Assembly: GCA_002695065.1 (NCBI GenBank)
Contig: NZNW01000082.1
Span: 1-64,000, forward strand
Direction of reading: 5' to 3'
DNA from: Salinicola sp.
GTDB lineage: Bacteria; Pseudomonadota; Gammaproteobacteria; Pseudomonadales; Halomonadaceae
DNA: 64,000 bases
A model generated the notes under the pieces. The model made no database searches and was not told the DNA's origin. It saw only the letters and a program-made list of their open reading frames with translations. Position numbers and translations under genes: made by a program. Shown piece after piece: positions 27,020 to 36,397 of the stretch (position 1 is the stretch's first letter; every line of letters starts with the position of its first letter).

Positions 27020-27787
27020 TCAGCCCTCGAAGTCCGGCTGGATGCGCTTCAGCAGCCGCAGGTAGGCGTCCCACTCCGGATCGTGGTCGGTGACGCCGTG
27101 ATCCGAATCCCACTGTTCATACTGCCGGGCGGTATGCTCGGCCAGCGCATCGTCCACGCGCCGAACCTTCATGCCGCTGCCCATCAGCGCCAGCTGTGCC
27201 TGGCAGCTGCGCTCCAGATTGTGCATCCGCTTGAACGCCTCTCCCACGGTACGCCCGCACACCAGCATGCCGTGGTTGCGCAGCACCATGATCGGCTTGT
27301 CGCCGAGATCGGCCACCAGCCGCTCGCGCTCGGCCAGATCCAGCGCGATGCCCTCGTAGTCGTGGTAGGCGGTGCGGCCATGGAACTCCATCGACCACTG
27401 GTTCAGCGGCAGCAGCCCCTCTTCGAGACAGGAGACCGCCACCCCGGCCACCGAGTGCGTATGCAGCACGCAGTGCACGTCCGGTCGTGCCTCGTGGATC
27501 GCGCTGTGGATGGTGAAGCCGGCCTTGTTGACCCCCGCGCCCTCCGGATCGTCGATCACGTTGCCTTCGAGATCGATGGTGACCAGATTGGCCGCGGTCA
27601 CCTCCTCGAAGCGATAGCCGTAGGGGTTGATCAGGAAGTGCTCCTTGCCGGCCTCGGCCCGCGCGGAGATATGCGTATAGATGCTGTCGTCGAGCCCGAA
27701 GTGGGCGATCAGCCGGTAGGCGGCCGCCAGATCCCGGCGCGCTGCCTGCCGGGCCGTGTCATGAGACGCATCGGTCACCATGTTCAT
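27020..27787 (-). CDS. Class II aldolase/adducin family protein
   Basis: A 255-residue class II aldolase/adducin fold protein. Metal-site His residues are visible in VLHTHSVAG and LRNHGMLVCG, and an upstream Glu lies in WSMEFHGR. Family members split phosphorylated sugars such as fuculose 1-phosphate or decarboxylate related acids, but many near relatives of this length are uncharacterised. The GGAGATC ribosome site fits the ATG at 27787. It leads the operon that diverges from the GntR regulator and is probably its target. Confidence 0.85.
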   Translation of the reverse strand: MNMVTDASHDTARQAARRDLAAAYRLIAHFGLDDSIYTHISARAEAGKEHFLINPYGYRFEEVTAANLVTIDLEGNVIDDPEGAGVNKAGFTIHSAIHEARPDVHCVLHTHSVAGVAVSCLEEGLLPLNQWSMEFHGRTAYHDYEGIALDLAERERLVADLGDKPIMVLRNHGMLVCGRTVGEAFKRMHNLERSCQAQLALMGSGMKVRRVDDALAEHTARQYEQWDSDHGVTDHDPEWDAYLRLLKRIQPDFEG

Positions 27788-27896
27788 CGTCGATCTCCTG
27801 GTTGGCGCTGGATCATCGTTGTGCTTGTGGGAGGGTCGCCGGCCGCCGTTACCATGACGGAAGCGGTGAGAGATAACCTATCAGGCAACTTTCAAA

Positions 27897-27913
27897 CTGT
27901 CGACACTCGACAG
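27897..27913. promoter_or_regulatory. Probable GntR-family operator
   Basis: The perfect inverted repeat CTGTCGACACTCGACAG (7-bp arms, 3-bp spacer) is centred in the 188-bp divergent gap between the aldolase-like operon and the GntR regulator. Size and position suit a FadR-subfamily dimer site. Confidence 0.7.
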
Positions 27914-27975
27914 TCGACCCTAATGGCAATTTGAGCGATAGTGCGACGACCGGAAACCGAGCAGAACGAGACGCC

Positions 27976-28659
27976 ATGACCACGACCACAAGTGGATTCG
28001 CCACGATCCAGCAGCGCGACCTGGTCAACCAGATCGCCGACATGCTGACCGAGGCCCTGCTCAAGGGGGACTTCGCGCCGGGCGTGCATCTGGCCGAAGC
28101 GCAGCTGGCACGGGACTTCGGCGTCAGCCGCGCCCCAGTGCGGGAAGCGGCACGCCTGCTCGAGAGCCGTGGCATGCTGGTCTCCCAACCCCGGCGCGGC
28201 TTCTTCGTTCGCACCTTCAACGCCGCTGAACTCGACGATGTCTACGACCTGCGCCTGTGCCTGGAGCGCCATGCCGTGCGCCTGCTCGCCGGCAAGCTGA
28301 CGGCCGAGATGGAGGCGGCGCTCGACGCCCAGCTCGAGACCATGCGCCGGGTCGCCAACGACGGCACGGCGCTCCAGCAGATCGAGGAAGACGTCGCCTT
28401 TCATCGCATGCTGTGCCAGTTCAGCGGCAACCAGCGGCTGGTGCGCGTTTTCGACGAACTGTGCCACGAGATGCGCTTCTGCATCCTGCTGATCGGCCAG
28501 CTCTACGACGACCCCGCCCAGGTCGCGGAGAGCCACCAACCCGTCATGGACGCCCTGCGGACACGAGATGCGAACGCCTGCGAGGCCGCGATCGACTACC
28601 ACATCGGTATCGCCCAGCAGCGCGTGGTGGAGATGTTTCGGGAGCGAGAGACGCGCTGA
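27976..28659 (+). CDS. GntR-family regulator, FadR subgroup
   Basis: A 227-residue regulator with an N-terminal winged helix (VSRAPVREAARLLESRGML) and an all-helical FCD effector domain. The metal-coordinating pattern of FCD is visible (Asp in DVYDLR, His in AFHRML, and later His residues). It is divergent from the aldolase-like/hydroxyacid dehydrogenase/deacetylase operon, with a perfect 17-bp inverted repeat between them. The effector is probably a small acid linked to that operon. Confidence 0.88.
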   Translation: MTTTTSGFATIQQRDLVNQIADMLTEALLKGDFAPGVHLAEAQLARDFGVSRAPVREAARLLESRGMLVSQPRRGFFVRTFNAAELDDVYDLRLCLERHAVRLLAGKLTAEMEAALDAQLETMRRVANDGTALQQIEEDVAFHRMLCQFSGNQRLVRVFDELCHEMRFCILLIGQLYDDPAQVAESHQPVMDALRTRDANACEAAIDYHIGIAQQRVVEMFRERETR

Positions 28660-28746
28660 GCGGCCCGGTGCCGGTTTCGCGTTCGAATCTGGTATCGCCC
28701 GCCCAGACAGGTAGGATGAGATATTGTCTCGGCCTTGGTCCCTTTC

Positions 28747-29343
28747 ATGCCCACCGCTAGCCTCGCGAGCTTGACCCACTGGGTCTTCGACATGGATGGC
28801 ACGCTCACCCTCGGCGTGCACGATTTCCCGGCGATCCGGCGTGAGCTGGAGATTCCGGACGGCGCCGATATCCTGCATCACCTGGAGACGCTGCCCGCCG
28901 CCGAGCGCGATGCCAAGCACGCCTGGCTGCTCGAGCACGAGCGCGAGCTGGCGTTGCGCTCGACCGCGGCAGCCGGCGCGGTCGAGCTGGTTCAGGCACT
29001 CTGCGAGCGCGGCTGTCGTCTGGGTATCCTGACCCGCAATGCCAAGGAGCTGGCGCATATCACCCTGGAAGCCATCGGCCTCGACGGCTGCTTCGCTCCC
29101 GATGAGGTTCTCGGACGCAACGAGGCGCCGCCCAAGCCGCATCCCGGCGGCCTCGACCATTTCATCCATCGCTGGCGGGTCGAACCCTCGGCAGTGGTCA
29201 TGGTCGGCGACAGCCCGATGGATCTCGAGTGCGGTCGCGCCGCCGGTGCCCGCACGATTCTGGTCAACGTCGCGGAAAACCGCTGGCCGAACCTCACCGA
29301 CTGGCACCATCGGGATTGTCGACGGCTGCTGGCGCAACTTTGA
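28747..29343 (+). CDS. HAD-superfamily phosphatase (phosphoglycolate phosphatase-like)
   Basis: A 198-residue HAD hydrolase. Motif I is FDMDGTLT with both catalytic Asp residues, motif II is ILTRNAK, motif III Lys is in PPKPHPGG and motif IV is MVGDSPMDLECG. It probably dephosphorylates a small metabolite. The ATG at 28747 is chosen. A TTG at 28735 is an in-frame alternative, and neither has a strong ribosome site. It stands alone between the GntR gene and the metal transporter. Confidence 0.85.
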   Translation: MPTASLASLTHWVFDMDGTLTLGVHDFPAIRRELEIPDGADILHHLETLPAAERDAKHAWLLEHERELALRSTAAAGAVELVQALCERGCRLGILTRNAKELAHITLEAIGLDGCFAPDEVLGRNEAPPKPHPGGLDHFIHRWRVEPSAVVMVGDSPMDLECGRAAGARTILVNVAENRWPNLTDWHHRDCRRLLAQL

Positions 29344-29592
29344 GCCCAACGCCAGCGGGGCGTGATCCGCCCCGCTCCAGCCTCCTTGCCGGTCTCCGCG
29401 TCGAACCCCTTCCCCTTTTCGAATGACATCGCATCCCCCTTCACAGCCGAATCAACCAATGCTATAAATCGAAACCAAAGGAACACTGTTTAACCAGGGT
29501 AAAGAAAGAAATCATGCTAACGTTTTGCGCTCGAAAGCCTTCGAACGGCGAGCGCGATGCCCTGGCCAACCTCCACTCGATCGGAGCCGCTC

Positions 29593-30522
29593 ATGCCCGG
29601 GATTGTCTGTCGACGTTCGCCCCTGATGTGCTTGATGGCCATCGCAATGTTGGCGCTTGCCCTGCCCGCCGGCGCGAATGAAGCCGCGCAGCAGAAGTTC
29701 AAGGCCGTGACCACCTTCACGGTGATCGCGGACATGGCCCAGAACGTGGCCGGCGATGCCGCCACGGTGGAGTCGATCACCAAGCCGGGCGCGGAGATCC
29801 ACAACTACTCGCCGACGCCGGGTGACATCATGCGCGCCCAGGGTGCCGACCTGATCATCTGGAATGGCCTCGACCTGGAGCGCTGGTTCGAGAAGTTCTT
29901 CCAGCATCTGGACAGCGTGCCCAGCGTGATCGCCTCCGAGGGCGTCGAGCCCATCGGCATCACCTCCGGCCCGTATGACGGCAAACCCAACCCCCACGCC
30001 TGGATGTCGCCGAGCAACGCGCTGATCTACGTCGACAATATCCGCGACGCCTTCATCAAGTACGATCCGGACAACGCCGAGACTTACCGCAACAACGCCG
30101 AACGCTACAAGCTAGAGATCGAAGCCGCCGTTGCGCCCATCCGCGATTCGCTGGCGCAGATCCCCGAGGAGGATCGCTGGCTGGTGACGAGCGAAGGGGC
30201 ATTCTCCTATCTGGCCAGGGATTTCGGGCTGCGCGAGCTCTACCTGTGGCCGATCAATGCCGACCAGCAGGGCACGCCGCAACAGGTTCGCCACGTGATC
30301 GACAGCGTTCGCGAGCATGATATTCCCGCGGTCTTCAGCGAGAGCACCGTCTCCGCCAAGCCGGCCCAACAGGTCGCCCGCGAGACAGGCGCGCTCTACA
30401 GTGGCGTGCTCTACGTCGACTCGCTGAGCGGCCCGGACGGCCCGGTCCCGACCTATACCAATCTTCTCGAGGTCACGTCCCGCACCATCGCCGACGGTCT
30501 CACCGAGGGAACCGGCCAGTGA
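29593..30522 (+). CDS. Metal ABC transporter, periplasmic binding protein (Mn/Fe type)
   Basis: A 309-residue cluster A-I metal-binding protein with a signal peptide (residues 1-27). The four metal ligands can be placed: His in IHNYSP, His in NPHAWMS, Glu in [14 protein letters not shown] and Asp in YVDSLSG. This His-His-Glu-Asp set and the lack of a His-rich loop favour manganese or ferrous iron (SitA/YfeA type) over zinc (ZnuA type). The ATG at 29593 has a GGAG site. It is the first of four tightly packed genes. Confidence 0.88.
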   Translation: MPGIVCRRSPLMCLMAIAMLALALPAGANEAAQQKFKAVTTFTVIADMAQNVAGDAATVESITKPGAEIHNYSPTPGDIMRAQGADLIIWNGLDLERWFEKFFQHLDSVPSVIASEGVEPIGITSGPYDGKPNPHAWMSPSNALIYVDNIRDAFIKYDPDNAETYRNNAERYKLEIEAAVAPIRDSLAQIPEEDRWLVTSEGAFSYLARDFGLRELYLWPINADQQGTPQQVRHVIDSVREHDIPAVFSESTVSAKPAQQVARETGALYSGVLYVDSLSGPDGPVPTYTNLLEVTSRTIADGLTEGTGQ

Positions 30523-31439
30523 TCGAACCCGGAGCGCCCGAGCAGCCGGCCACAGCGACCGCCTCCCGACAGCGTGGGGGCGGCATCTCCGTCACTGGCG
30601 CCACCGTGACCTACCGCAATGGACACACGGCGCTTCGCGACACCAGCTTCGAGATCCCCACCGGCACGATCACCGCGCTGGTAGGCGTCAACGGTTCCGG
30701 CAAGTCGACGCTGTTCAAGGCGATCATGGGGTTCGTGCGTCTGGCCCAGGGCGACATCCGGGTGCTGGACCTGCCGGCCAAAACCGCGCTCAAGCGCAAC
30801 CTGATCGCCTATGTACCGCAATCCGAGGAGGTGGACTGGAACTTCCCGGTACTGGTCGAGGACGTGGTGATGATGGGGCGCTACGGCCATATGGGCATGC
30901 TGCGCATCCCCAGGCGGGCCGACCACGAGGCGGTCGCCGCCGCGCTGGAGCGGGTCGGCATGAGCGAGTTCCGCCGGCGCCAGATCGGCGAACTCTCCGG
31001 CGGCCAGAAGAAGCGTATTTTCCTGGCCCGCGCCCTGGCCCAGGATAGTCGGGTGATCCTGCTCGACGAGCCGTTCACCGGTGTCGACGTCAAGACCGAG
31101 GAGCAGATCATCGCCCTGCTGCGCGAACTGCGCGCCGAGGGGCGGGTCATGCTGGTCTCGACCCACAATCTCGGCTCGGTGCCGGAGTTCTGCGACCGTA
31201 CCGTACTGATCAAGGGCACGATACTGGCGTCCGGCCCCACCGACGAGACCTTCACCCAGCACAATCTGGAGCTGGCGTTCGGCGGCGTGCTGCGTCACTT
31301 CGTGCTCGACCAGTCCCACTCGGCCGGCGCGCCACCCCATGCCGTGGGTGTCTTCACCGACGACGAGCGGCCGCTGGTGCTGCAGAACGGCATCGCCGCG
31401 CGGCGCCACCGCGGTCCAGGAAAGGGAGGCTCCCGTTGA
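30519..31439 (+). CDS. Metal ABC transporter, ATP-binding protein
   Basis: A 306-residue nucleotide-binding subunit. Walker A is GVNGSGKST, the signature is LSGGQKKR, Walker B is VILLDEPF, and the switch His is in STHNL. The first 22 residues are Pro/Ala/Gln-rich and precede the usual domain start. The GTG start overlaps the stop of the binding-protein gene. The YfeB/SitB resemblance matches the rest of the operon. A C-terminal extension after residue 265 looks disordered. Confidence 0.92.
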   Translation: MIEPGAPEQPATATASRQRGGGISVTGATVTYRNGHTALRDTSFEIPTGTITALVGVNGSGKSTLFKAIMGFVRLAQGDIRVLDLPAKTALKRNLIAYVPQSEEVDWNFPVLVEDVVMMGRYGHMGMLRIPRRADHEAVAAALERVGMSEFRRRQIGELSGGQKKRIFLARALAQDSRVILLDEPFTGVDVKTEEQIIALLRELRAEGRVMLVSTHNLGSVPEFCDRTVLIKGTILASGPTDETFTQHNLELAFGGVLRHFVLDQSHSAGAPPHAVGVFTDDERPLVLQNGIAARRHRGPGKGGSR

Positions 31440-32341
31440 TGGATCTCCTCCTGCCACTCGCCTATTTATCCGAGCCCTTCGGGTATGGCTACATGCGTAA
31501 CGCCATGTGGGTATCGGCGCTGGTGGGCTGCGTCTGCGCCTTCCTCTCCTGCTATCTGATGCTCAAGGGCTGGTCGTTGATCGGCGATGCGCTCTCCCAT
31601 TCGATCGTGCCCGGCGTCGCCGGGGCCTACATGCTGGGGCTGCCGTTCTCGCTCGGCGCCTTCTTTGCCGGCGGACTCGCCTCGGCGGCGATGCTGTTCC
31701 TCAACCAGCGCAGCAAGTTGAAAGAAGATGTCATCATCGGCCTGATCTTCACCTCGTTCTTCGGCCTGGGGCTGTTCATGGTCTCGCTGTCGCCGACGTC
31801 GGTGGATATCCAGACCATCGTGCTGGGCAACGTCCTGGCGATCACGCCCGCCGACACCCTGCAGCTGGCGGCGATCGGCGTGATATCGCTGATCGTCCTG
31901 CTGGCCAAGTGGAAGGACCTGATGGTGACGTTCTTCGACGAGAACCATGCCCGCTCGATCGGCCTCAACCCCACCGCGCTCAAGATCCTGTTCTTCACGC
32001 TACTGGCGGCATCGACCGTCGCGGCGCTGCAGACGGTGGGCGCCTTTCTGGTGATCTGCATGGTCGTCACCCCGGGCGCGACGGCCTATCTGCTGAGCGA
32101 TCGCTTCCCGCGTCTGCTGATCATCGCGGTGACGATCGGCTCGCTGACCAGCTTCCTCGGCGCCTACGCCAGCTATTTCCTCGACGGCGCCACCGGCGGC
32201 ATCATCGTGGTGCTGCAGACGCTGATCTTCCTCATGGCGTTCGTGTTCGCCCCCAAGCACGGGATGCTGGCGGCGAGACGCCGGGCCGCCGCGTCGCTGG
32301 CGCGGACGCCAGTGGCCGAAGCGGCGGAGTCGCGATCATGA
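31439..32341 (+). CDS. Metal ABC transporter, first permease
   Basis: A 300-residue ABC-3 family permease with about eight helices. Family marks are the GWSLIGDALSHSIVPG segment and a MVVTPGATAYLL loop. The ATG at 31439 overlaps the ATPase stop (TGATG), with a GGGAGG ribosome site ahead. It pairs with the next gene as the heterodimeric membrane channel for Mn/Fe, as in SitC. Confidence 0.9.
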   Translation: MDLLLPLAYLSEPFGYGYMRNAMWVSALVGCVCAFLSCYLMLKGWSLIGDALSHSIVPGVAGAYMLGLPFSLGAFFAGGLASAAMLFLNQRSKLKEDVIIGLIFTSFFGLGLFMVSLSPTSVDIQTIVLGNVLAITPADTLQLAAIGVISLIVLLAKWKDLMVTFFDENHARSIGLNPTALKILFFTLLAASTVAALQTVGAFLVICMVVTPGATAYLLSDRFPRLLIIAVTIGSLTSFLGAYASYFLDGATGGIIVVLQTLIFLMAFVFAPKHGMLAARRRAAASLARTPVAEAAESRS

Positions 32342-33204
32342 GCTGGCTGGACACACTGCTGATGCCGTTCCAGTTCGGCTTCATGGTCAACGCCATGGTC
32401 ATCGCCGTGCTGGTCACCGTGCCGATGGCCCTGCTCTCCTGCTTCCTGGTGTTAAAGGGCTGGTCGCTGATGGGGGATGCCATCTCCCACGCCGTCTTCC
32501 CGGGCGTGGTGATCGCCTATATCGTCGGCATCCCCTACGCCATCGGCGCTTTCATCGCCGGCATGTTCTGCGCCATCGCGACCGGATTCCTCAAGGAGAA
32601 CAGCCGGATCAAGCAGGACACGGTGATGGGGATCGTCTACTCCGGCATGTTCGGCGTCGGCCTGGTGCTCTACGTCAAGATCCAGTCGACGGTGCATCTC
32701 GATCACATCCTGTTCGGCGACATCCTTGGCGTGGCCTGGCGTGATATCGGCGAATCGGCGCTGATCGCCCTTGTCACCGTCGGCGTCATCGGTCTCAAGT
32801 GGAAGGACTTCCTGCTCCACGCCTTCGACCCGACCCAGGCCCGGGCGGTGGGTCTGCGAACCGGCCTTCTGCACTACGGCCTGCTCTGCCTGATCTCGCT
32901 GACCATCGTCGGCGCCCTGAAAGGGGCGGGGATCATCCTGGCCATTGCGCTGCTGATCGCGCCCGGCGCCATCGCCTTTCTGCTGACCCGGCGCTTCAGC
33001 ACCATGCTGCTGCTATCCGTTGCCCTGTCGGCGCTCATCGCCTTTTTCGGCGTCTACCTCTCGTTCTTCCTCGACAGCGCCCCGGCCCCGACCATCGTGC
33101 TGCTGTTCTCGATCGCGTTCGGTGTGGCCTTCGTCATCTCGACAAGGCGCACGGCGCGGCAAGAACGTGCCCAGGACGACGCCTTCCCGGCAGCGAGGCG
33201 CTGA
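32338..33204 (+). CDS. Metal ABC transporter, second permease
   Basis: A 288-residue ABC-3 permease, paralogous to its upstream neighbour (GWSLMGDAISHAVFPG, LLIAPGAIAFLL). It overlaps that gene by 4 bp (ATGA). This is the SitD position in a four-gene Mn/Fe uptake operon. The reading frame is open far upstream, but that part lies inside the first permease gene and is a shadow. Confidence 0.9.
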   Translation: MSWLDTLLMPFQFGFMVNAMVIAVLVTVPMALLSCFLVLKGWSLMGDAISHAVFPGVVIAYIVGIPYAIGAFIAGMFCAIATGFLKENSRIKQDTVMGIVYSGMFGVGLVLYVKIQSTVHLDHILFGDILGVAWRDIGESALIALVTVGVIGLKWKDFLLHAFDPTQARAVGLRTGLLHYGLLCLISLTIVGALKGAGIILAIALLIAPGAIAFLLTRRFSTMLLLSVALSALIAFFGVYLSFFLDSAPAPTIVLLFSIAFGVAFVISTRRTARQERAQDDAFPAARR

Positions 33205-33258
33205 GCAACGGTCGTCGCCCTGGGATGTCTCGTCGACGGCCGGTGTCACCGACAAATT

Positions 33259-33275
33259 TGGTTATGTTATAACGT
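33259..33275. promoter_or_regulatory. Zur-like operator before the amidase gene
   Basis: The inverted repeat GTTAT-N3-ATAAC (33261-33273) lies 45-60 bases upstream of the amidase ATG. The same arms and spacing occur in the stronger folE2 site at 49803-49819. Gammaproteobacterial Zur sites have the form TGTTATANTATAACA, and this copy matches about 12 of 16 defined positions. Zinc control is inferred. Confidence 0.6.
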
Positions 33276-33319
33276 ATGCGTGGTAACTTTTTTCCTTATC
33301 ATGTTTACGGATATTCACC

Positions 33320-34462
33320 ATGGACAGAAGGCGCTTCATCACCACGCTTTTGGCCACCTGTTTGCTCCCCAGTACCCGGGCGCTGGCCGGCAACCCGCTA
33401 ATCCCCTTCACGCTGTCCAAGGACGAAGAGAGCGCCAGCTTCGTCATCGAACTGGAGGGCAGCAACGAACACAACGTATTTACGCTGGATCATCCACCGC
33501 GCGTCGTCATCGACCTGCCTCAGGTCACGCGGGTGGCACCCTCCAGCGCCCTTCACCAGCATGCCGGCATCGTCGAGGATGTACGGACCGGCCAACGGGC
33601 GGGCGGCATTCGCATCGTGCTCGACCTGAAGACGCTCAAGCAACCGAAGACGCATATCCGCCAGTTGGGCGCCAATCGCTCGCAACTGATCGTCAGTATC
33701 AACGATCCCGACCCGCTGATGGCCGCGGTGACGGCCGAGGCGCAGTCCCGCAACCAGCCGCGCAAGGCGATCATCGAGATCGACGCCGGCCATGGCGGCA
33801 AGGATCCAGGCTGCGTCAGCGCCGACGATCATTACGAGAAATATGTCACCATGGGGGTCGCCGACTATCTCAAGGGGCGCCTGGACACGGATCCCAGGTT
33901 CGAGCCATCGCTGACACGGGACAGCGATATCTTCATCCCACTGCACCAACGTGTATTGATGGCGCGGAATCACCACGCCGACCTGTTCATCTCGATACAC
34001 GCCGACGCCGCACCGACCACCAAGGCCGCAGGCGCCTCCGTCTATATTCTCTCGGAACACGGAGCCAGTTCGGCCACGGCCCGGTGGCTGGCCGAGAGCC
34101 AGAACAGCTCCGACCGCTACGCCTCGACCCGGGACAGCGAGATCTATTCGGACGATCCCGACGTGCAGTCGGTGCTCATCGACCTGTCGATGCGCGGCAC
34201 TGACGTCGCCAGCCAAAAACTGGCCAGGACGACGTTGAACCACCTTGGCAGCGTGACCGCGCTGCACAACGATCGCGTCAACAAGGCGGCTTTCGCCGTG
34301 CTCAAGTCGCCGGACATTCCCTCGATGCTGGTCGAGACGGGCTTCATGTCCAATCGACAGGACTGCCGCCGGCTACTGCGCAGCGCCCACCAGCAGGAAC
34401 TCGCGGAGGCACTGCATCAGAGCGTGGCCGATTTCTTCGAGGCCAACCCGATACCGGGCTGA
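33320..34462 (+). CDS. Tat-exported N-acetylmuramoyl-L-alanine amidase (AmiC type, probable Zur regulon)
   Basis: A 380-residue cell-wall amidase that removes stem peptides from muramic acid, typically during daughter-cell separation. It has a twin-arginine signal (DRRRFIT, residues 2-8), an AMIN-like beta domain (about 30-125) and a catalytic Amidase_3 domain (about 155-372). Zinc ligands are His in DAGHGGKDPG, Glu in HYEKYV and His in SIHADA. The catalytic Glu is in LVETGFMSN. A Zur-like inverted repeat precedes it. Amidase paralogues under Zur are known in several pseudomonads, and this gene fits that pattern. Its 3' end overlaps the convergent LysR gene by 46 bp. Confidence 0.9.
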   Translation: MDRRRFITTLLATCLLPSTRALAGNPLIPFTLSKDEESASFVIELEGSNEHNVFTLDHPPRVVIDLPQVTRVAPSSALHQHAGIVEDVRTGQRAGGIRIVLDLKTLKQPKTHIRQLGANRSQLIVSINDPDPLMAAVTAEAQSRNQPRKAIIEIDAGHGGKDPGCVSADDHYEKYVTMGVADYLKGRLDTDPRFEPSLTRDSDIFIPLHQRVLMARNHHADLFISIHADAAPTTKAAGASVYILSEHGASSATARWLAESQNSSDRYASTRDSEIYSDDPDVQSVLIDLSMRGTDVASQKLARTTLNHLGSVTALHNDRVNKAAFAVLKSPDIPSMLVETGFMSNRQDCRRLLRSAHQQELAEALHQSVADFFEANPIPG

Positions 34463-35358
34463 GTGTCGTTGGTGTTCGAAGTAAACCGATCGACTACCAT
34501 GTCGATGTACTGCCGGGCGAAGAACGACAGCGAAACGTTCTTGTTATAGATAAGCGATGCCTGCACACGAATATCGAGGGTCGTAGGCAGAGAGATCAGA
34601 TCGGCATAGTGTCCCTCGGTGATCAGCGAGGCGTCGAGAATGCCCACGCCGACGCCTTGACTGATCAGATCATAGGCTTGCATGGTCCCGGCTTCGATCT
34701 GAGGCTCCAAATGCGAACCCTGCCGTTGCAGCGCGCGCTCGACGGCATGTCGCAAGTAGGTACCGCTGCGGTTGAGGATCAGAATCTCATCCGCTAGATC
34801 GTCGACATCCACCACCACCTTCCTGGCCAGTCGACTGTCTCGGCGAACGATGCACCGATACTGGATCTGTTCCAGAGGAATGACCTCGAGCGTCTCGTTG
34901 ACCTTGGTGCCATAGATGAAACCGACGTCGAACGAGCCGACCTCGATATTGCCGATCACCTGAGAGGATTGTCCGGCATGGAAGGAGACCCGCGCTCTTG
35001 GATAGGCAGCCATGAATCGAGGGATCGTCGGCGCCACGAAGTGCTTCGACATCGATGAGATCGACTGCACCGCCAGAAAGGCGTCGCCGCCTCGGGCTAT
35101 GTTGTCGATTTTGGTCTGCATATGGTCGAAGTGGCCGAAAATACGTTCCACTTCGGGCAGCAACTGTACCGCCTCCGGCGTCGGCGAGAGACCGAAGCTG
35201 GTGCGATAGAACAGAGGCATGCCGACCTTCTCCTCCAGCCTCTTGACGATGCCGCTGGCGGTGGGCTGCGATACGTTCAGTTCGATGGCCGTCTTGCTGA
35301 TCGAACCGGTGTGCATCACCGAACGAAACACCTCGAGGCTGCGGATACTGGCTTTCAT
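34417..35358 (-). CDS. LysR-family regulator of the adjacent tripartite transporter
   Basis: A 313-residue LysR protein. The helix-turn-helix is in residues 1-60 (GSISKTAIELNVSQPTASGIVKRLEE), followed by a substrate-binding domain. The ATG at 35358 has an AGGAGT site. It lies 75 bases after tctC on the same strand, so it is either cotranscribed with the transporter or separately expressed and acting on the promoter before tctB, where an ATAGC-N5-GCTAT repeat is found. The last 15 codons overlap the amidase gene in the opposite direction. Confidence 0.88.
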   Translation of the reverse strand: MKASIRSLEVFRSVMHTGSISKTAIELNVSQPTASGIVKRLEEKVGMPLFYRTSFGLSPTPEAVQLLPEVERIFGHFDHMQTKIDNIARGGDAFLAVQSISSMSKHFVAPTIPRFMAAYPRARVSFHAGQSSQVIGNIEVGSFDVGFIYGTKVNETLEVIPLEQIQYRCIVRRDSRLARKVVVDVDDLADEILILNRSGTYLRHAVERALQRQGSHLEPQIEAGTMQAYDLISQGVGVGILDASLITEGHYADLISLPTTLDIRVQASLIYNKNVSLSFFARQYIDMVVDRFTSNTNDTQPGIGLASKKSATL

Positions 35359-35433
35359 GCCGACTCCTGACGATGAAGACACTTTCGGTAGTGCGGAAGT
35401 ACCTGGTCGGCTACCCAATGTCTGAGTTTTCCC

Positions 35434-36387
35434 TCACTTCCAGGGATCGCTGTTCCAGAGTTCAAGGACAGCCTGATGCTGCTGCTCGACCAGCGCCTTC
35501 CAAGCATCGGCGTCGAGATAGGCAGCTGGTACGGCCTCTCGGCTCATGTCCTCGAGAAACTCGGGATCCTCGAACATCTGTGCGAAGGCTTCATTGTACT
35601 GATCGACGATCGCCGTCGGCGTTCCCTTGGGCAGCACGTACCCCCGAGTCGAGGCCATATCGATATCGTAACCCTGCTCCTTGAAGGTCGGCACGTCGTG
35701 CAGGTACTCCGAGCGGGATTCATCCATCACACCCAGGAAATTCACGGAATCCTGATAATTGTAGGCTGCGCTGACGTTGACGACTGCAAGGTCGACATGC
35801 CCGCCCATCAATGCCGTCCGCGCAGAGCCGTCGCCGCCCAGCGGTACGTAGGTAAAGTGACAGCCCAGGGCACTCTCGACCTGATTGGCGGCAAAATGGT
35901 CTTCACCGCCGTATCCTGCCAGGCCCAGCGTCAACCGGCCGCCACCGGCGCATGCCTGCTTGAGATCATCCAGCGAGGCGATGTCATCATCGCGCTGAGT
36001 AATCAGCGTGTTGGGATCCGAGGTGACGCTGGAAAGAAATTCGAAGCTATCGAGGTCGTAGCTCACTTTGCGGTCGACCATCCGTCCAATCGATGCGGGC
36101 ACGTTGAAGGTTCCCACCGTGTAGCCATCAGGGTCGGCTCTGGATACCTGCGTCAGCGCGATGACGCCACCCGCCCCTTTGACGTTCTTGACCACCACGC
36201 TGGCATCGCCATCCAAGTACTTCTCGAGATAGCGCCCGACCACACGCGCGGTGATGTCGGTACCACCACCAGGGCCGTAGCCGACCACGACGGTAATGTC
36301 CTTGTCCGGAAAGTCGGCCTGAGCCGCCAGCGGCATCAACGCCACCAAGCCCGCTATCAATGTCATCTTGTTCCAGTCATTCAACAT
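35434..36387 (-). CDS. tctC: Tripartite tricarboxylate transporter binding protein
   Basis: A 317-residue periplasmic TctC/Bug-family binding protein with a signal peptide (residues 1-24, cleaving near AQA-DF). The GYGPGGGTDITAR loop and the later NVKGAGGVIAL segment form the carboxylate-binding site in this family. An AGGAGAGG site precedes the ATG. It is the third gene of the tctB-tctA-tctC operon. The substrate is a small di- or tricarboxylate by family, and the neighbouring MmgE/PrpD gene is in keeping with that. Confidence 0.9.
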   Translation of the reverse strand: MLNDWNKMTLIAGLVALMPLAAQADFPDKDITVVVGYGPGGGTDITARVVGRYLEKYLDGDASVVVKNVKGAGGVIALTQVSRADPDGYTVGTFNVPASIGRMVDRKVSYDLDSFEFLSSVTSDPNTLITQRDDDIASLDDLKQACAGGGRLTLGLAGYGGEDHFAANQVESALGCHFTYVPLGGDGSARTALMGGHVDLAVVNVSAAYNYQDSVNFLGVMDESRSEYLHDVPTFKEQGYDIDMASTRGYVLPKGTPTAIVDQYNEAFAQMFEDPEFLEDMSREAVPAAYLDADAWKALVEQQHQAVLELWNSDPWK

Positions 36388-36397
36388 GGTGCCTCTC

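Noticed and set aside
31507-32337. Upstream extension of the second metal permease frame
   Set aside because: Overlaps the first permease in another frame. The real start at 32338 is the ATGA overlap.
29593-33204. Zinc importer ZnuABC
   Set aside because: There are two different permeases, no His-rich loop in the binding protein, a His-His-Glu-Asp ligand set and no Zur-like box ahead, so Mn/Fe type is the better fit.
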